The position numbers and the translations under genes are program-made. From contig OZ024940.1 in NCBI GenBank assembly GCA_964017235.1, positions 29,506,573 through 29,570,572 of the forward strand: a stretch of DNA of 64,000 bases, read 5' to 3'. The stretch comes from Sabellastarte sp. h YS-2021. Taxonomy: Eukaryota; Annelida; Polychaeta; Sabellida; Sabellidae. Below are positions 19,473 to 29,617 of the stretch, piece by piece; the first letter of the stretch is position 1, and the number at the start of each line of letters is the position of its first letter. Under the pieces are notes generated by a model that was not told the origin of the DNA, did not search any database, and saw only the letters and a list, made by a program, of their open reading frames with translations.

Positions 19473-20789
19473 ATGCCACCTTTTAATGGAAGACAGATTC
19501 AACAACAACTTAGGGCTTTTTTGGTTTTTATTCACTTACAAATAATCATGTATTTCCATTTTTTACGTCAAGCACAGCAACCACCACCACCACCACCAGC
19601 ACCACCAGCACCCATACAGAGACCCAGAAGAAGGCACAACATGTGGGTCAGGCCATGGCTACTGCAGAGAGAGGAGAGGGGGGCCTACCACAACATTATG
19701 GCTGATCTTTATGCCACAGATATTCCAGGATTCACCAACTACATGAGGATGACCCCAGAATTCTTTGAAATGATGAAGACCAGACTGGAACCACGTCTAG
19801 CCAGGCAGGCCACCAACTACAGAGCTCCTATCAGTGTTGGGGAGAAGTTAGCCCTCACCATCAGATATCTGGCCACTGGAGAGTCATACACATCATTATC
19901 CTGTCAGTTCAGGGTTGGCAGATCCACCATTTCCAAGTTTCTACCAGAGGTCTGCAGGGCCATCCAGGATGAGTTCACCAGAGAGTACCTCAAATGTCCT
20001 ACTACCCCAGATGAGTGGAAAGAACTGGAGAGGGAATTCAGGATCAGGTGGAATGTTCCACATGCCCTGGGAGCCCTGGATGGAAAGCATGTGGCCCTGA
20101 AGAAACCCAAGAACTCTGGAGCCCTCTACCACAACTACAAGGGGTTCTTTTCCATTGTCATGTTGGCCTTGGTAGATGGGCAGTACAAATTCAGATGGGT
20201 GGATGTGGGTACAGAAGGGTCTTGCTCAGATGCCCAGATATTTAATGCCTCTCAGCTGAAGAGGAGGATTGAAGATGGCAGGATAGGCTTCCCTGACCCA
20301 GCTCCTATAACACAGGGTGGTACAGATGTCCCCTACTTCATTTTGGCAGATGATGCCTTTGCCCTGAAGACCTGGCTCATGAAACCCTATGGCAGAAGGC
20401 TGTTAACAAGGGAGGAAAGGATTGCCAACTACAGAATATCAAGGGGCAGGAGAGTTGTGGAGAACGCTTTTGGCATCCTTGTGTCAAGATTTAGAGTCAT
20501 GAGGACCACCATTGAACTACCCCCAGAAACAGTTAGAGAAGTGGTCATGACCTGTGTGGTTCTGCACAATATACTCAGAAGCCAGTATCAAGGTCAACCT
20601 GCTGGTCAGCAGCCTGGGGGGGATGATGATGATGATGATGATGTGCCTGGTGATTGTGGATTGATTGGTGGTGCTGCTGGTGGTGGCCAAGACAGAAACC
20701 CTGCTAGAGAGGCCAAAAGACAGAGGGATTACCTGAAGGACTACTTCAATAATGAGGGAGCGGTGGCCTGGCAAGATGGCAGAATATAA
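19473..20789 (+). CDS. HARBI1-like PIF/Harbinger transposase, 438 aa
   Basis: Cut-and-paste transposase acting in the nucleus together with the element's Myb-like partner. After a proline-rich stretch (residues 36-47) and a basic patch, residues about 118-165 form a helix-turn-helix (SVGEKLALTIRYLATGESY, then FRVGRSTISKFL). The DDE nuclease follows: GALDGKHVALKKP (Asp203), FILADDAFALKTWLMKPY (Asp293 or 294) and RRVVENAFGILVSRFRV (Glu330). The block MRTTIELPPETV...VVLHNILR closes the domain. The tail holds an Asp run (384-390) that is a GAT microsatellite in DNA. Length, though slightly above the usual 350-420, and all three catalytic acids suggest a functional enzyme. The start has ACCAGG before ATG. 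Many shorter frames over this gene are artefacts. Confidence 0.95.
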   Translation: MPPFNGRQIQQQLRAFLVFIHLQIIMYFHFLRQAQQPPPPPPAPPAPIQRPRRRHNMWVRPWLLQREERGAYHNIMADLYATDIPGFTNYMRMTPEFFEMMKTRLEPRLARQATNYRAPISVGEKLALTIRYLATGESYTSLSCQFRVGRSTISKFLPEVCRAIQDEFTREYLKCPTTPDEWKELEREFRIRWNVPHALGALDGKHVALKKPKNSGALYHNYKGFFSIVMLALVDGQYKFRWVDVGTEGSCSDAQIFNASQLKRRIEDGRIGFPDPAPITQGGTDVPYFILADDAFALKTWLMKPYGRRLLTREERIANYRISRGRRVVENAFGILVSRFRVMRTTIELPPETVREVVMTCVVLHNILRSQYQGQPAGQQPGGDDDDDDDVPGDCGLIGGAAGGGQDRNPAREAKRQRDYLKDYFNNEGAVAWQDGRI

Positions 20790-20875
20790 GTCCTGTTGCA
20801 GTAAACAGTCCTTTTCAGGACTAACTATAACAGTCCTTTTCAGGACTACCAAATATTCCAAAAACAATTAATCAG

Positions 20876-21185
20876 CTATGTGGACAAACAGACAAACCCC
20901 ATGCCAAACATAACTTGTTGAGATGGACAAACAGACAAACCCCATGCCAAACATAACTTGTTGAGACGGACAAACAGACAAACCCCATGCCAAGCATAAC
21001 TTCTTGAGACGGACAAACAGACAAACCCCATGCCAAGCATAACTTCTTGAGACGGACAAACAGACAAACCCCATGCCAAGCATAACTTCTTGAGACGGAC
21101 AAACAGACAAACCCCATGCCAAGCATAACTTCTTGAGACGGACAAACAGACAAACACAACTTACTCACCCAACAAACAGACAAAC
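20876..21185 (+). repeat. 43-bp tandem array inside the Harbinger element
   Basis: Seven units of GACGGACAAACAGACAAACC followed by CCATGCCAAGCATAACTTCTT. It lies just past the transposase stop in the space between the convergent genes. The repeat is open in several - strand frames, giving false proteins rich in CLSVS and AWHGVCLFV. Confidence 0.9.
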
Positions 21186-21199
21186 CCACTCTTAAACAA

Positions 21200-21960
21200 A
21201 AGCCAAACACAAAGTCACACATAATATCCTAAATTGAATTATTATTTCATATATTTTCAAATCCACATCCTAATTTAAACATTTTCATTTTTTCATGGCT
21301 GGGAAACTTATTTGTAGCAGAAATTTTTTTATGGAAATATTCAATTTTAAATATTCATTTCTAATCACAAAAATTTGGAAAATATAACCATGGAACTAGT
21401 TTTGCTTTCAATAATGGGGGATTGTGTTTGCTAAATACTTTGTCAGTTCGTTGGCATGGGTTCTATTTACTTTTGGGTTTGTGTGTTTGTTGGTTACTGG
21501 GGTTGGGTTTTTTGGGGTAGTTGGGTATTAGGTTTGGTACTGGGTTTGTCATTTGGGGGTTATGTTTGGTATTGGGTTTGTCTGTTTGTGGGTTGGTAAG
21601 TATGTAATTATGCCTTTTAACTCTAGGGAAGATGTAAGTGTTGGACTTTTCAATTACAGATTTTAAACTATCCCATGGATTTTAATCTAAAAATGGGCTG
21701 AGTAATGGCCATATTGGGAGTTACTTTTAATTTTTTTTTATGTGGCCTTTTTTGTTATGTGTAGTACCATGGGTTATTTGTTTCATGTTTGGGGTGGTGT
21801 AAGTGTTGGACTTTAATTATTTTTTTCTTGTGATAAGTATTTGTACTGAACTTTTTTGTTTTGGGAGGGGAATTGGAAGAACACGTAGCTGAATAATTGT
21901 TTTTGGATGATTTGGTGGCCCTGAAAAGGGCCTGGCAGGTCAAAGACCCGCCCTGACTGG
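21200..21960. other. Non-coding interior of the Harbinger element
   Basis: Space between the array and the 3' end of the MADF gene. The + strand is G/T-rich (GGGTTTG, TTGGTTACTGGGG, GTATTGGGTTTG). No frame of note. It should contain the 3' ends of both element transcripts. Confidence 0.6.
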
Positions 21961-21964
21961 ATGG

Positions 21965-23182
21965 CTACTGAGGAGGCTGCTGCTGCTGTTGAGGCGGTGC
22001 TGAAGTGGTGATAGTAAAGAGCTGCTGCTGCGGTTGTTGCTGCTGCTGCTGAGGCTGCTCGACGATCTGTGTTGATGTCAGATCTGGTAGCTGGCTTAAG
22101 ATTCCACTCAGATTGTGTCTGCTCCCTTCGTCCTGTACAGTTAGGACAGATGTCGGGTTGCTGAAGCCAATGGGGCTTGGTGTATAGTACACAAAACTGC
22201 TGCTAGCTGCTGCTTGAGTAGAACTTGACGCCTGTGGAGTGGTTGTTGGCAGTAGGCCGACCCTCTGGGACTCCGTGGTAACAGTGGCTGATCTTCTGGG
22301 CAATGGCTGACGTCTGCGGTTACTCTTAATATTTTCGATATCTCTGAATATCTTGCCCTTTAATTCTTCGAATTCTTCTTGAGTCATCTTTTCGGCCTCT
22401 GAGGCCACGTAGTCAAAGAAAGGCTGCCTGTCTGACTTCTGATGCATAAAACCTGAGATAAGTGTCCTCATCTGCTCAAAGTGTTCGAGAATCTTGGAGT
22501 CTGTAGTTGAAACGGGTGTTGATGTAATGATGGACTGACTCCTCTCCCTCAGGACACTTGACTCGAGGTGTTCTGTGTCAGTAGTTGACCCACGTGATTC
22601 GTCCTGCTTGCTGGTATTTGGACTGGCCTCAAAACCTGAACTTCTATTGGCCCCCTTTCTTCTGATGTGGGTTTTAAGAAAACCCATCTGTTGGTAGACC
22701 CAGGACTGTCTCTTGGTCATCTCCCTCGGGGCTTGGCCAGATTGCAGCTTAGACAGCTTTCCATAACGGGTTCGCTGGGACTCAAACCACCTTCTCACAT
22801 CAAAGGGCTGGAGCTTAAGTTCTGCAGATATTTCTGCCCAGAGAGCCTCTCTTCTGTTCCTGTCGTGGAAACGTGAATGTTCCTTGTCATACAGTTCAGG
22901 GTGCAGCTTGACGAATTCTACAATGGAAACTTCATCACTGTCTGTAAAAGTGGCACACACCCTGGCTCTCTTGGCTGAAGAATGGCACTCCGGATCTTCC
23001 TCACACCTCTCTTCTTCTTCTGCCACAGCTTCCCCAATAGCTGGATCTTCCTGAATCTCCTCCTCCTCTCTCCTCTCACTTCCTTCTTCTGTAATAACCT
23101 CACTCCTCTCCTCTACTTGACTTTCCTTCTCCCTCTCATCCATCTTTTTCCTTCCTCTCTTCCCTCCTTTCTCTTTTCTCAT
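21965..23182 (-). CDS. Harbinger accessory protein, MADF/Myb-SANT-like, 405 aa
   Basis: DNA-binding partner of the Harbinger transposase; in known systems such Myb-like proteins bring the transposase to the nucleus and the ends. Residues 1-60 are basic then Glu-rich. Residues about 84-172 are a MADF-type three-helix domain: SIVEFVKLHPELYDKEHSRF, REALWAEISAELKLQPFDV, RRWFESQRTRYGKL, then a basic KRQSWVYQQMGFLKTHIRRK tail. A Ser/Thr-rich linker, a short DYVASEAEKMTQEEFEELKG helix (about 267-290) and a poly-Gln tail follow. The Gln run is a CAG/CTG microsatellite in the DNA. Start chosen at the first Met, giving MRKEKGGKRGRKK. Confidence 0.88.
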   Translation of the reverse strand: MRKEKGGKRGRKKMDEREKESQVEERSEVITEEGSERREEEEIQEDPAIGEAVAEEEERCEEDPECHSSAKRARVCATFTDSDEVSIVEFVKLHPELYDKEHSRFHDRNRREALWAEISAELKLQPFDVRRWFESQRTRYGKLSKLQSGQAPREMTKRQSWVYQQMGFLKTHIRRKGANRSSGFEASPNTSKQDESRGSTTDTEHLESSVLRERSQSIITSTPVSTTDSKILEHFEQMRTLISGFMHQKSDRQPFFDYVASEAEKMTQEEFEELKGKIFRDIENIKSNRRRQPLPRRSATVTTESQRVGLLPTTTPQASSSTQAAASSSFVYYTPSPIGFSNPTSVLTVQDEGSRHNLSGILSQLPDLTSTQIVEQPQQQQQQPQQQLFTITTSAPPQQQQQPPQ

Positions 23183-23355
23183 GATCCAGTCGACAAAATA
23201 ATAAAAAAATAGTAAAATGTGTCTCCTAACTGTGAAATTTGCCTTAAGCTCAAGTATATAAAATGTGAAATAAAAACTGAAAACCCCTACAAATCAGTGA
23301 CACACGTCTCTCAGTAGCCAAACAGTCAGTAACAACGACAATGTGTGCGCGGTCG

Positions 23356-23364
23356 CTTATATAG
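23356..23364 (-). promoter_or_regulatory. TATA-like box upstream of the MADF gene
   Basis: On the - strand, CTATATAAGCGAC lies about 175 bp before the ATG at 23182, at the inner border of the right subterminal repeats. This mirrors the TATA-like box on the transposase side. Prediction only. Confidence 0.45.
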
Positions 23365-23983
23365 TCCCAGACCTGCTCATTGCCTCGTTTTAATTTCCAA
23401 CGCGCGGAAAACAGTCGGTTCTTAATCGGTTGTTAGTCCCAGGCCGCCTGGGGCGTCCTCAGGCCGCCGCAGACTGAAAATGCGTGGTCCCAGGCGTCCT
23501 GGGGAGGCCGGTTTGGATCGGTTAGGGTCGGTTACCCTTAGTCGGTTCTTAGTCCCAGACCTTGATTTTTGGGTCGCAGGACACCGCAGACGGTCTGAGG
23601 CTTCCGGGGACTAATGCAACCGACTCACTTTCAGACGCATGAAATTCATACGCATCATATTTGAGTCTGGGATTAAGAACCGGCCTCCTGGGACTAAGCT
23701 ACGGAGGTCTGGGACTAAGGGTCGCAGGACGCCTGGGACAACAACCGACTCTGTAAATTTGGGTCTGAGGAGGCCTGAGGACGCCTGGGACTGGACATTT
23801 TGTTGACGGCGGGAAATAGGAATCGGTTGTAGTCGTGTGAAATATCAAACATGTTTGATTTTTCACACGGCCCCAACCGACCACAACCGACCCTTACAGA
23901 AGGTCTGGGACTAAGCAAATATTTCAAACCGACCCCCAAAAACCCTTAATCGGGAGCCTTAGTCGTGTGGTGGAACACCCACA

Positions 23984-24155
23984 TTAGGTGCATGATTTCA
24001 TGGATTTTAATGCATGAAAAATTATTTTAAAAATTCATAAAAAATAATTAAGAAAGATCGAGGCCTGATGCTCACACAAGATAATTTACTAGTGGCCTAA
24101 TACATATATACAAGATAAGAGAGAAATCCCTGCAATAGTCAATGAAAAAATTGTG
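23984..24155 (+). repeat. Direct repeat flanking the Harbinger element, right copy
   Basis: Partner of 18815-18990. It begins at or next to the right TTA target site, while the left copy ends just before the left TTA. Without the transposon the two copies would be tandem neighbours. Confidence 0.8.
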
Positions 24156-24576
24156 TTAAAGTGTTGAAATTTTCACAATTTAGGTGGGGGTACCTCGCTT
24201 CTAATGGCTCGGTGGAACAGACAAACAGACAGATCTGCATGCCTTGAACAATTTATGATCCTCGATAGATAAGGTATCTTTTAAAAGTAACAGCATGTCT
24301 CTGGGCCTTGTACTTTGTACTTTTCTGGGCCTTGACTTGTACTGACAAGTCAGCTGACATAAAAACTATCCCTCTGACAAAAACTAAATTGCTGCAGTGA
24401 CCAAGGAGTTGGAATGACTCCAGCAAAATAGTTGTTGTCAGGAATATTGCTTGGCTTGCTAATTCGGCACTTGCCTTAAAATCGGCAAACGGAATTAAGT
24501 CAGGAAAATGTCAATCCGAATAGCCAGTCAGGACTACTGTAGCTATGTAAGCTGTACAGCAATTGGTTGTCTGCAA

Positions 24577-24935
24577 CTTTAGGGTGCCAATTTAGGGCAA
24601 AAATTGTATTTTCACCCAGTAAAAAATATTTTAAGGTTAATTAGTTGGCGGTTTTTATGGGGTTTACAGTTATAATTTGCACTTGTATAAATGAGTGCAT
24701 TTCAAGCTATTTTATCTGAACAAGTTGGGAGAGAGGGAGATTATGTCTGAATAACAGAAAGTTCGTTGAATAGAAGAGCTATTTTAGAGTAAAAGAAGAG
24801 GGCTGTCTGCCAATTTATGGGCGCCAATTTAGTTCAAAAGTTATGTTTTCAACCCTTAAAAAACCTTCTAAGGTTAATTGGTTGACTGTTTTTCGGGTTA
24901 TAAAAACAACAGGGAAATACAAATTTGTGAGAGTG
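24577..24935 (+). repeat. Two-unit tandem duplication of about 245 bp
   Basis: GTGCCAATTTAGGGCAAAAA, CACCCAGTAAAAAATAT, AAGGTTAATTAGTTGGCGG and the later GCGCCAATTTAGTTCAAAAG, ACCCTTAAAAAACCTTC, AAGGTTAATTGGTTGACTG are matching blocks. No coding sign. Confidence 0.65.
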
Positions 24936-25269
24936 AAAATGAGTTCATAAAATCGAATATATTCGGTTAATAGAAGCACGGATAATGAAAATTTTCACTG
25001 TATTTTAATCAAGAGAAATTCACGCAGTTGTAACTATGTAGAAGTCCAGCCAAATGAACAAGCCAAGCAATAAATAAATTGGATTGCGCCTTAGTCGTCT
25101 TTTCCTGGGACACTTTCGGGTCTGCCTCAGTCATCGCCGCACATCCAAACATCCTTCTAGCGTAGAGCTTCATCGTGACGTGGGATCAAAGGATTTTCAA
25201 ATGATAGCAAGGCCTTGTCAGGCAATTTGAACCCCAGCCCGCAGGTGTAGTTTTTAGAGCCTAAAAATT

Positions 25270-26085
25270 ACAGATAGTGTTGCCATGGCAACAGTTCTAG
25301 CCAGATACTGGCAAGGTTCAGTTCTTCAAGACACAAAAATTTGCTGGAAATTTGGTCAAAATCTGTATAGTGGTTTGGTCTCTAGAGGATCAACAATGTT
25401 ATATTTCTATAAAAAAAGTAGTAAAAGTGTTTCCATAGCAACAGATGTTTCAAAATCTTGTTTCAAACCTAATCTGGTCAAATTACTGTTGGAACAGATT
25501 AAAATTTGGAGAAAATCTGTGCATAGCGTTAGTCTAATGAGCATCCACAATGCCAAAACGCTAAATGTAATTAGACAAAGTTTTGCCATGGCAATTTTGA
25601 CCAAAACTTGCTTAAAACCTTATAAAGAAAATTTGGTGAAAATCTGTATAGTGGTTTGGTCTCTGAATCTTCAATTACGTTGGATCGCTATAAAAATTAG
25701 AGAAAGTGTTGCCATAGCAACATATGTTTCCAAAACTTTCTTAAAATCTAATCAGGTCAAAGTACTGTTGGAACAGTTTAAAATTTGGTGAAAATCTGTG
25801 CACGGGGTTATAGTCTACTGAACGCCCACAACACTAAAATGCTAAAAATAATCAGACAAAGTTTTGGCAGCTTTACCAAAACCTGCTCAAAAACCTAATC
25901 AGGTCAAATTACTGTTGGAAGAGTATATAATTTGGTGAAAATCTGTGCATGGGGTTAGTCTGATAAGCACCCACAACTCTAAAATGCTAAAAATAATTAG
26001 ACAAAGTTTTGGCATGGCAACTTTTACCAAAACTTGCTCAAAACCTAATGAAGAAAATTTGATGAAAATCTAAGATATTGCTTTT
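25270..26085 (+). repeat. About 150-bp array with RFX-like palindromes
   Basis: Five to six diverged units share CAAATTACTGTTGGAACAG, AAAATTTGGTGAAAATCTGT and GACAAAGTTTT. Each carries a near-palindrome: GTTGCCATGGCAAC (25279), GTTTCCATAGCAAC (25429), TTGCCATGGCAA (25583), GTTGCCATAGCAAC (25708), GGCATGGCAAC (26011). These fit the X-box consensus bound by RFX factors. The 168-codon frame at 25285-25791 runs through the repeat and is not gene-like. Confidence 0.75.
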
Positions 26086-26149
26086 GTCTGTAGAATAGCC
26101 ACAAACTTTATTAACAAAGACGACAACTATAACATCAGCCTGTATGGGC

Positions 26150-26385
26150 TGGGGTTAATACGTGAATGCTTGACTAATAACCTTAGAAAGCCCGATATGA
26201 CCTTAGGAAGCTCGATATGACCTTAGAACCCTTAACTATTGACCCGTAGAAAGCTTGACTAAGGCTTTAGTCAAACTTTCTGGCGATCTGAGAAAGAAAG
26301 CTTGACTAGTACTAACCTTAGAGAGCTTTGCCCATGACCTTAGAAAGCTTATAACGTATGACCTTAGAAAGCTTAACTATGGGCC
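26150..26385 (+). repeat. Short minisatellite with GACCTTAGAAAGCTT units
   Basis: About ten imperfect units of ACCTTAGAAAGCTTGACTAT-like sequence. Intronic, non-coding. Confidence 0.7.
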
Positions 26386-26689
26386 TTTTATTCAGTCCCA
26401 GTTCACACCTTTTCGATAAAAGACACCCAAACTGTCACACACACACCCCACCCCACCCCCCCACTTCCCCCTACAGTGATTCGCCTTCTTGTTTTTGGAT
26501 TCATAAACTGGTTTAAACAATTCCCGTGATCAGACCGGAAGCAAATGTTAACATGGCAATTGATGCAGATTTCATTTCATGCGTCTTTTATTTCTAGTTT
26601 TTGAGGAGGGTTTATTGTGCAGCTTCAATTCAAAAATTGTTCATTAAAACTCTTCATTCGTTGAAAATCCTGGGCTTAAAGATGCTTTT

Positions 26690-26800
26690 CATAGTCCGAA
26701 GGATGTTTTATAGTCCTAAGGATGTTTTATAGTCCTAAGGATGCTTTTATAGTCCTAAGGATGTTTTTTATAGTGCCAAGCATGCTTTTTTATAGTCAAA
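26690..26800 (+). repeat. 21-bp minisatellite, five units
   Basis: ATAGTCCTAAGGATGTTTTAT repeated about five times with small length changes. Confidence 0.8.
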
Positions 26801-27390
26801 CAAAATACTGGAGAACAGATGTAACACAAATCTTTCGAAATACATATCTCGTCCCGTGGACTCGGGTTGTATAATGTGTGCCTTCTCTCGTGAGATAATT
26901 TTAAAAATATACGTCACTCGTTTGATATTCCCCTACTGTATATTCGAACTACGACAATCTCTCCGCTTTTCCATTGAGACAAAATCAGAAAAATAATGTC
27001 CATCGTCATACCACAATTAGGTTGTTTTTCTTCAGATCCCCCCCCCTCCCCCCCCCCTTATCTTATCTGCCCTGATAAACTCTGTGAGAACTACCATTGA
27101 GACGATAGATCGAAGAGGTGTGAACTAGGAATAAGCTAACACATTCTGAAAAAACTCACTCTTTTGTCACTTTATTAGTCTTGAAACCTGATCTGGATTT
27201 TGCCTACACCCTGCCTGTGTCTAGGGGCTTGAACCTGTGACCTGCAGATAATTGAGGGACCCACTGTACTGCAGTATTGACCTCAATCTGACTCAGTTTC
27301 CCATGTTTCTTCAGATTCCTGAAAAAGTAAAAAAAATTGTCTCCACATTATCATGGGGTTAACTTTCACTGAAACCAGCATAAAAATTTA

Positions 27391-27639
27391 GTTTATTTAT
27401 TTGGGCTTTAAAGTCACTTTCAACACACTGTACAGGTCATATCACGACGGGTAGTTTTGTGGGCAGAGGAAACCAGTACATACAGTTCGTGTCAAGGTTC
27501 TGTACTGTAAACTGCCGACCAACGGCAAGCAACTACCAGCTTTCCTACTTGAGGTCGGGCCAGGAAGCAAACTCCGATCTCACAGGAAGGAGGCGAGAAT
27601 GTTACCACTCTGCCACCATGACCCCCCCCCCCCCCCCCC
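27391..27639 (-). mobile_element. tRNA-derived SINE, family A
   Basis: Full-length order in reverse: TTTATTTATTTGGG tail, body (CACGACGGGTAGTTTTGTGG, TACATACAGTTCGTGTCAAG), B-box region, and head GGTGGCAGAGTGGTAACATT. The head edge runs into a C homopolymer. Confidence 0.85.
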
Positions 27640-27914
27640 CGAAACCAGCACGAAAAAAAAATCACCAGGATGTCTAGACTGAAGTCTCCAAATTAAGACT
27701 TTTTCAGACATTAGTCTTAAGTGGTTTCAAAAGTCATGAAAGCGTTAAGACCGCTTTTTGACTGAACTTTGGGCTGGTTTTAAGCCTGACGCCAAAGGAA
27801 CTTTCAAGTCTTCTGAAGAAATTCAAATAATTATAAATAATTATGTATTTCCCTCATACAATACTCCTACTATCTACTACTACTATTAATAATAATTATT
27901 ATTATTACTATTAT

Positions 27915-28130
27915 AACCGGAGCACTTGGAGAGTGCAGACCTCTGTTGAATAGCGTAATAATACGTAAATGGGAAAATCCGGATTACTTTTTTTGTATCC
28001 AGATCACTCTCAAAATTTAATGGGATCTAAGTTGGACCAAAGAACCATCCTCTGATACTTTTTTTTTCAAGAAGTTCCAACCAGTAGTGTTTGAGTAATG
28101 TTGCTAACAGACACACAGACAGACGGTCAT
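27915..28130 (-). repeat. Copy of the GATCC/TCTGCACTC dispersed repeat
   Basis: GAGCACTTGGAGAGTGCAGA, AATGGGAAAATCCGGATTAC, TTGTATCCAGATCACTCTC and AATTTAATGGGATCTAAGTT in the same order as at 9600-9960, followed by a CAGACAGAC run. Confidence 0.7.
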
Positions 28131-28242
28131 GAAAATTATGTCTCCTTGCTGGAGAGTTATAATAGAAATAATAATAGTAATAGTAATAATAATAATAGAA
28201 ACAGTGATATTTATAAATGTAAAATTGGTAAAAATAATTCTA

Positions 28243-28487
28243 TTTTATTTATTTATTTATTTATTTGGGGTTTTACGTCACTTTCAACACTATACAGGTC
28301 ATATCACGACGGGTAGTTTTGTGGGCAGAGGAAACCAGTACATACAGTTGGTGTCAAGGTTCTGTACTGTAAACTGCCGACCAACGGCAAGCAACTACCA
28401 GCTTTCGCACTTGAGGCCGTACCGGGAACCGAACCCTGGCCTCAGAGGTGGGAGGCGAGAGTGTTACCACTCTGCCACCGTGGCCCC
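28243..28487 (-). mobile_element. tRNA-derived SINE, family A, with 14-bp target duplication
   Basis: Complete copy: on the - strand GGGGCCACGGTGGCAGAGTG (A-box), GGTTCGGTTCCC (B-box form), family body, and a TAAATAAATAAATAAAATA-type tail. Perfect direct repeats TAAAAATAATTCTA flank it (28229-28242 and 28488-28501). This fixes the element's ends and shows insertion by LINE machinery. It landed at the edge of a LINE copy B 3'UTR fragment. Confidence 0.95.
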
Positions 28488-28610
28488 TAAAAATAATTCT
28501 AATGCGCTGGAATCCAAAAAGGGACAGTCTCCAAAAACAAGGCAGAGTTGTAAGTGCCTGCCACTTAGGGATGACTACAGTCGGAACAGGTATATCTACT
28601 TCATAGCAAG

Positions 28611-28945
28611 TAACTGTGGCCTAGCGGGTAACACACTTGTCTAAGAACTCAGAGGACGTAGGTGCAAGGCCAGGTACAGGCAGAGATACATAGTGGCTCG
28701 GATGACCACTTAAAATGGCGGTCCTCTGTCATTGGGTCCTATCCCCAGTGGCAGGCTAAAGAACCTCAAGGACGTTGATAAATGGTCATCCTTGAGCCTC
28801 TATTTTCCAGTTAGGAGAATGTCAGTTACTTGTGAGTTGGGGTTGTACTTGTACAGTCGGATTGGTTAAATAGCCCTTCGAGTCCTGTAGTATATGGAGA
28901 CATTGCGCCGAGCATAAATACACAATACAATAAATACACAATACA
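28611..28945 (+). mobile_element. tRNA-derived SINE, family D
   Basis: tRNA-like head GTGGCCTAGCGGGTAACACA with a degraded B box, body GTCATTGGGTCCTATCCCCA, TTGAGCCTCTATTTTCCAGT, GTTACTTGTGAGTTGGGG, and a tail of ATACAATAAATACACAATAC. The reverse copy at 37393-37672 has the same order. Confidence 0.8.
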
Positions 28946-29483
28946 ATACAAAGGGGTCTTAAATATGTCTTACGCATAGTTCCTCTTAAAAAGTACTTGG
29001 ACAAATGAAAGATTGTTTAGATAATACAGACTTATTAAATTGAAGTTGACAGGACTGCATTTGATCCAATTTTTTTAAATTTCCTGTATAGAAATATAAC
29101 CCTTAGGCACTTCCTTAGGCATTTTATTCTATCACTGTTATTTAAAATAATTTAATCACTGATTCTCTAGAGCTTAGCGCAGTTCTTTTAGCGAATCCAA
29201 ATCCTAAAACAGAGTGAAGAAATGGTCTGACTTTCTAATGGTAATATAATCACTTCCAACCTTGGAGGCTCTAGGTTCAAATGTAGTCACATGTGAAAAA
29301 ACAACTTATTTTCGATTGGTTGCTTCTGTTAAAAGGTTTTTCCATTTTTGTGAGACTACACTGCTAAGTTTGTTGCAACTTATGAAAATCCAGAAATATA
29401 GAAAAGAATTGACAAAAAGAACTTTATATTTCCATATTGCCCTTTAAAAACATCAATTGAAAACCTGTTTCATCTCTTTCCAG

Positions 29484-29562
29484 TTGCCTGCACAAAGACC
29501 CCAAAGACAGACCAACCATCACTAAACTGTACGAATCGGATTACCTTAAGGACACCATTCAG
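29484..29562 (+). CDS. Pseudokinase exon 8
   Basis: Acceptor CATCTCTTTCCAG, donor CAG-GTCAGT; phase 2 in, phase 0 out. Encodes SCLHKDPKDRPTITKLYESD then YLKDTIQ. HKDPKDRPT carries the conserved late arginine (277) that ends the kinase C-lobe. It joins exon 7 after an 17.9-kb intron; phase and fold order support the junction. Confidence 0.88.
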
Positions 29563-29617
29563 GTCAGTAAATAATCATGTTGTTATTTTTACCCAAAGTC
29601 ATCATCCTAAGTCAGTA

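Larger units (their letters stand above)
19000..23983 (+). mobile_element. PIF/Harbinger DNA transposon, 4984 bp, apparently complete
   Basis: Termini TGCCCCTGTTCCACCA (left) and TGTGGGTGTTCCACCA (right, inverted) match at 12 of 16 bases. TTA lies directly outside both ends (18997-18999 and 23984-23986), the TWA target duplication typical of PIF/Harbinger. It carries the two expected proteins, a HARBI1-like transposase and a MADF/Myb-like protein, in convergent orientation. Both subterminal regions (19020-19390 and 23400-23940) are packed with CCTCAGGCGTCC, AGTCCCAG, GGGACTAAG and CGACT words in both orientations, plausible transposase or Myb-like binding sites. Both frames are intact, so the insertion looks young. 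Confidence 0.92.

Noticed and set aside
20868..21222. Several - strand frames with CLSVS/AWHGVCLFV repeats
   Set aside because: Produced by the 43-bp tandem array in three phases.
25285..25791. 168-codon + strand frame
   Set aside because: Follows the 150-bp tandem repeat, with frame changing relative to the unit; no family resemblance.
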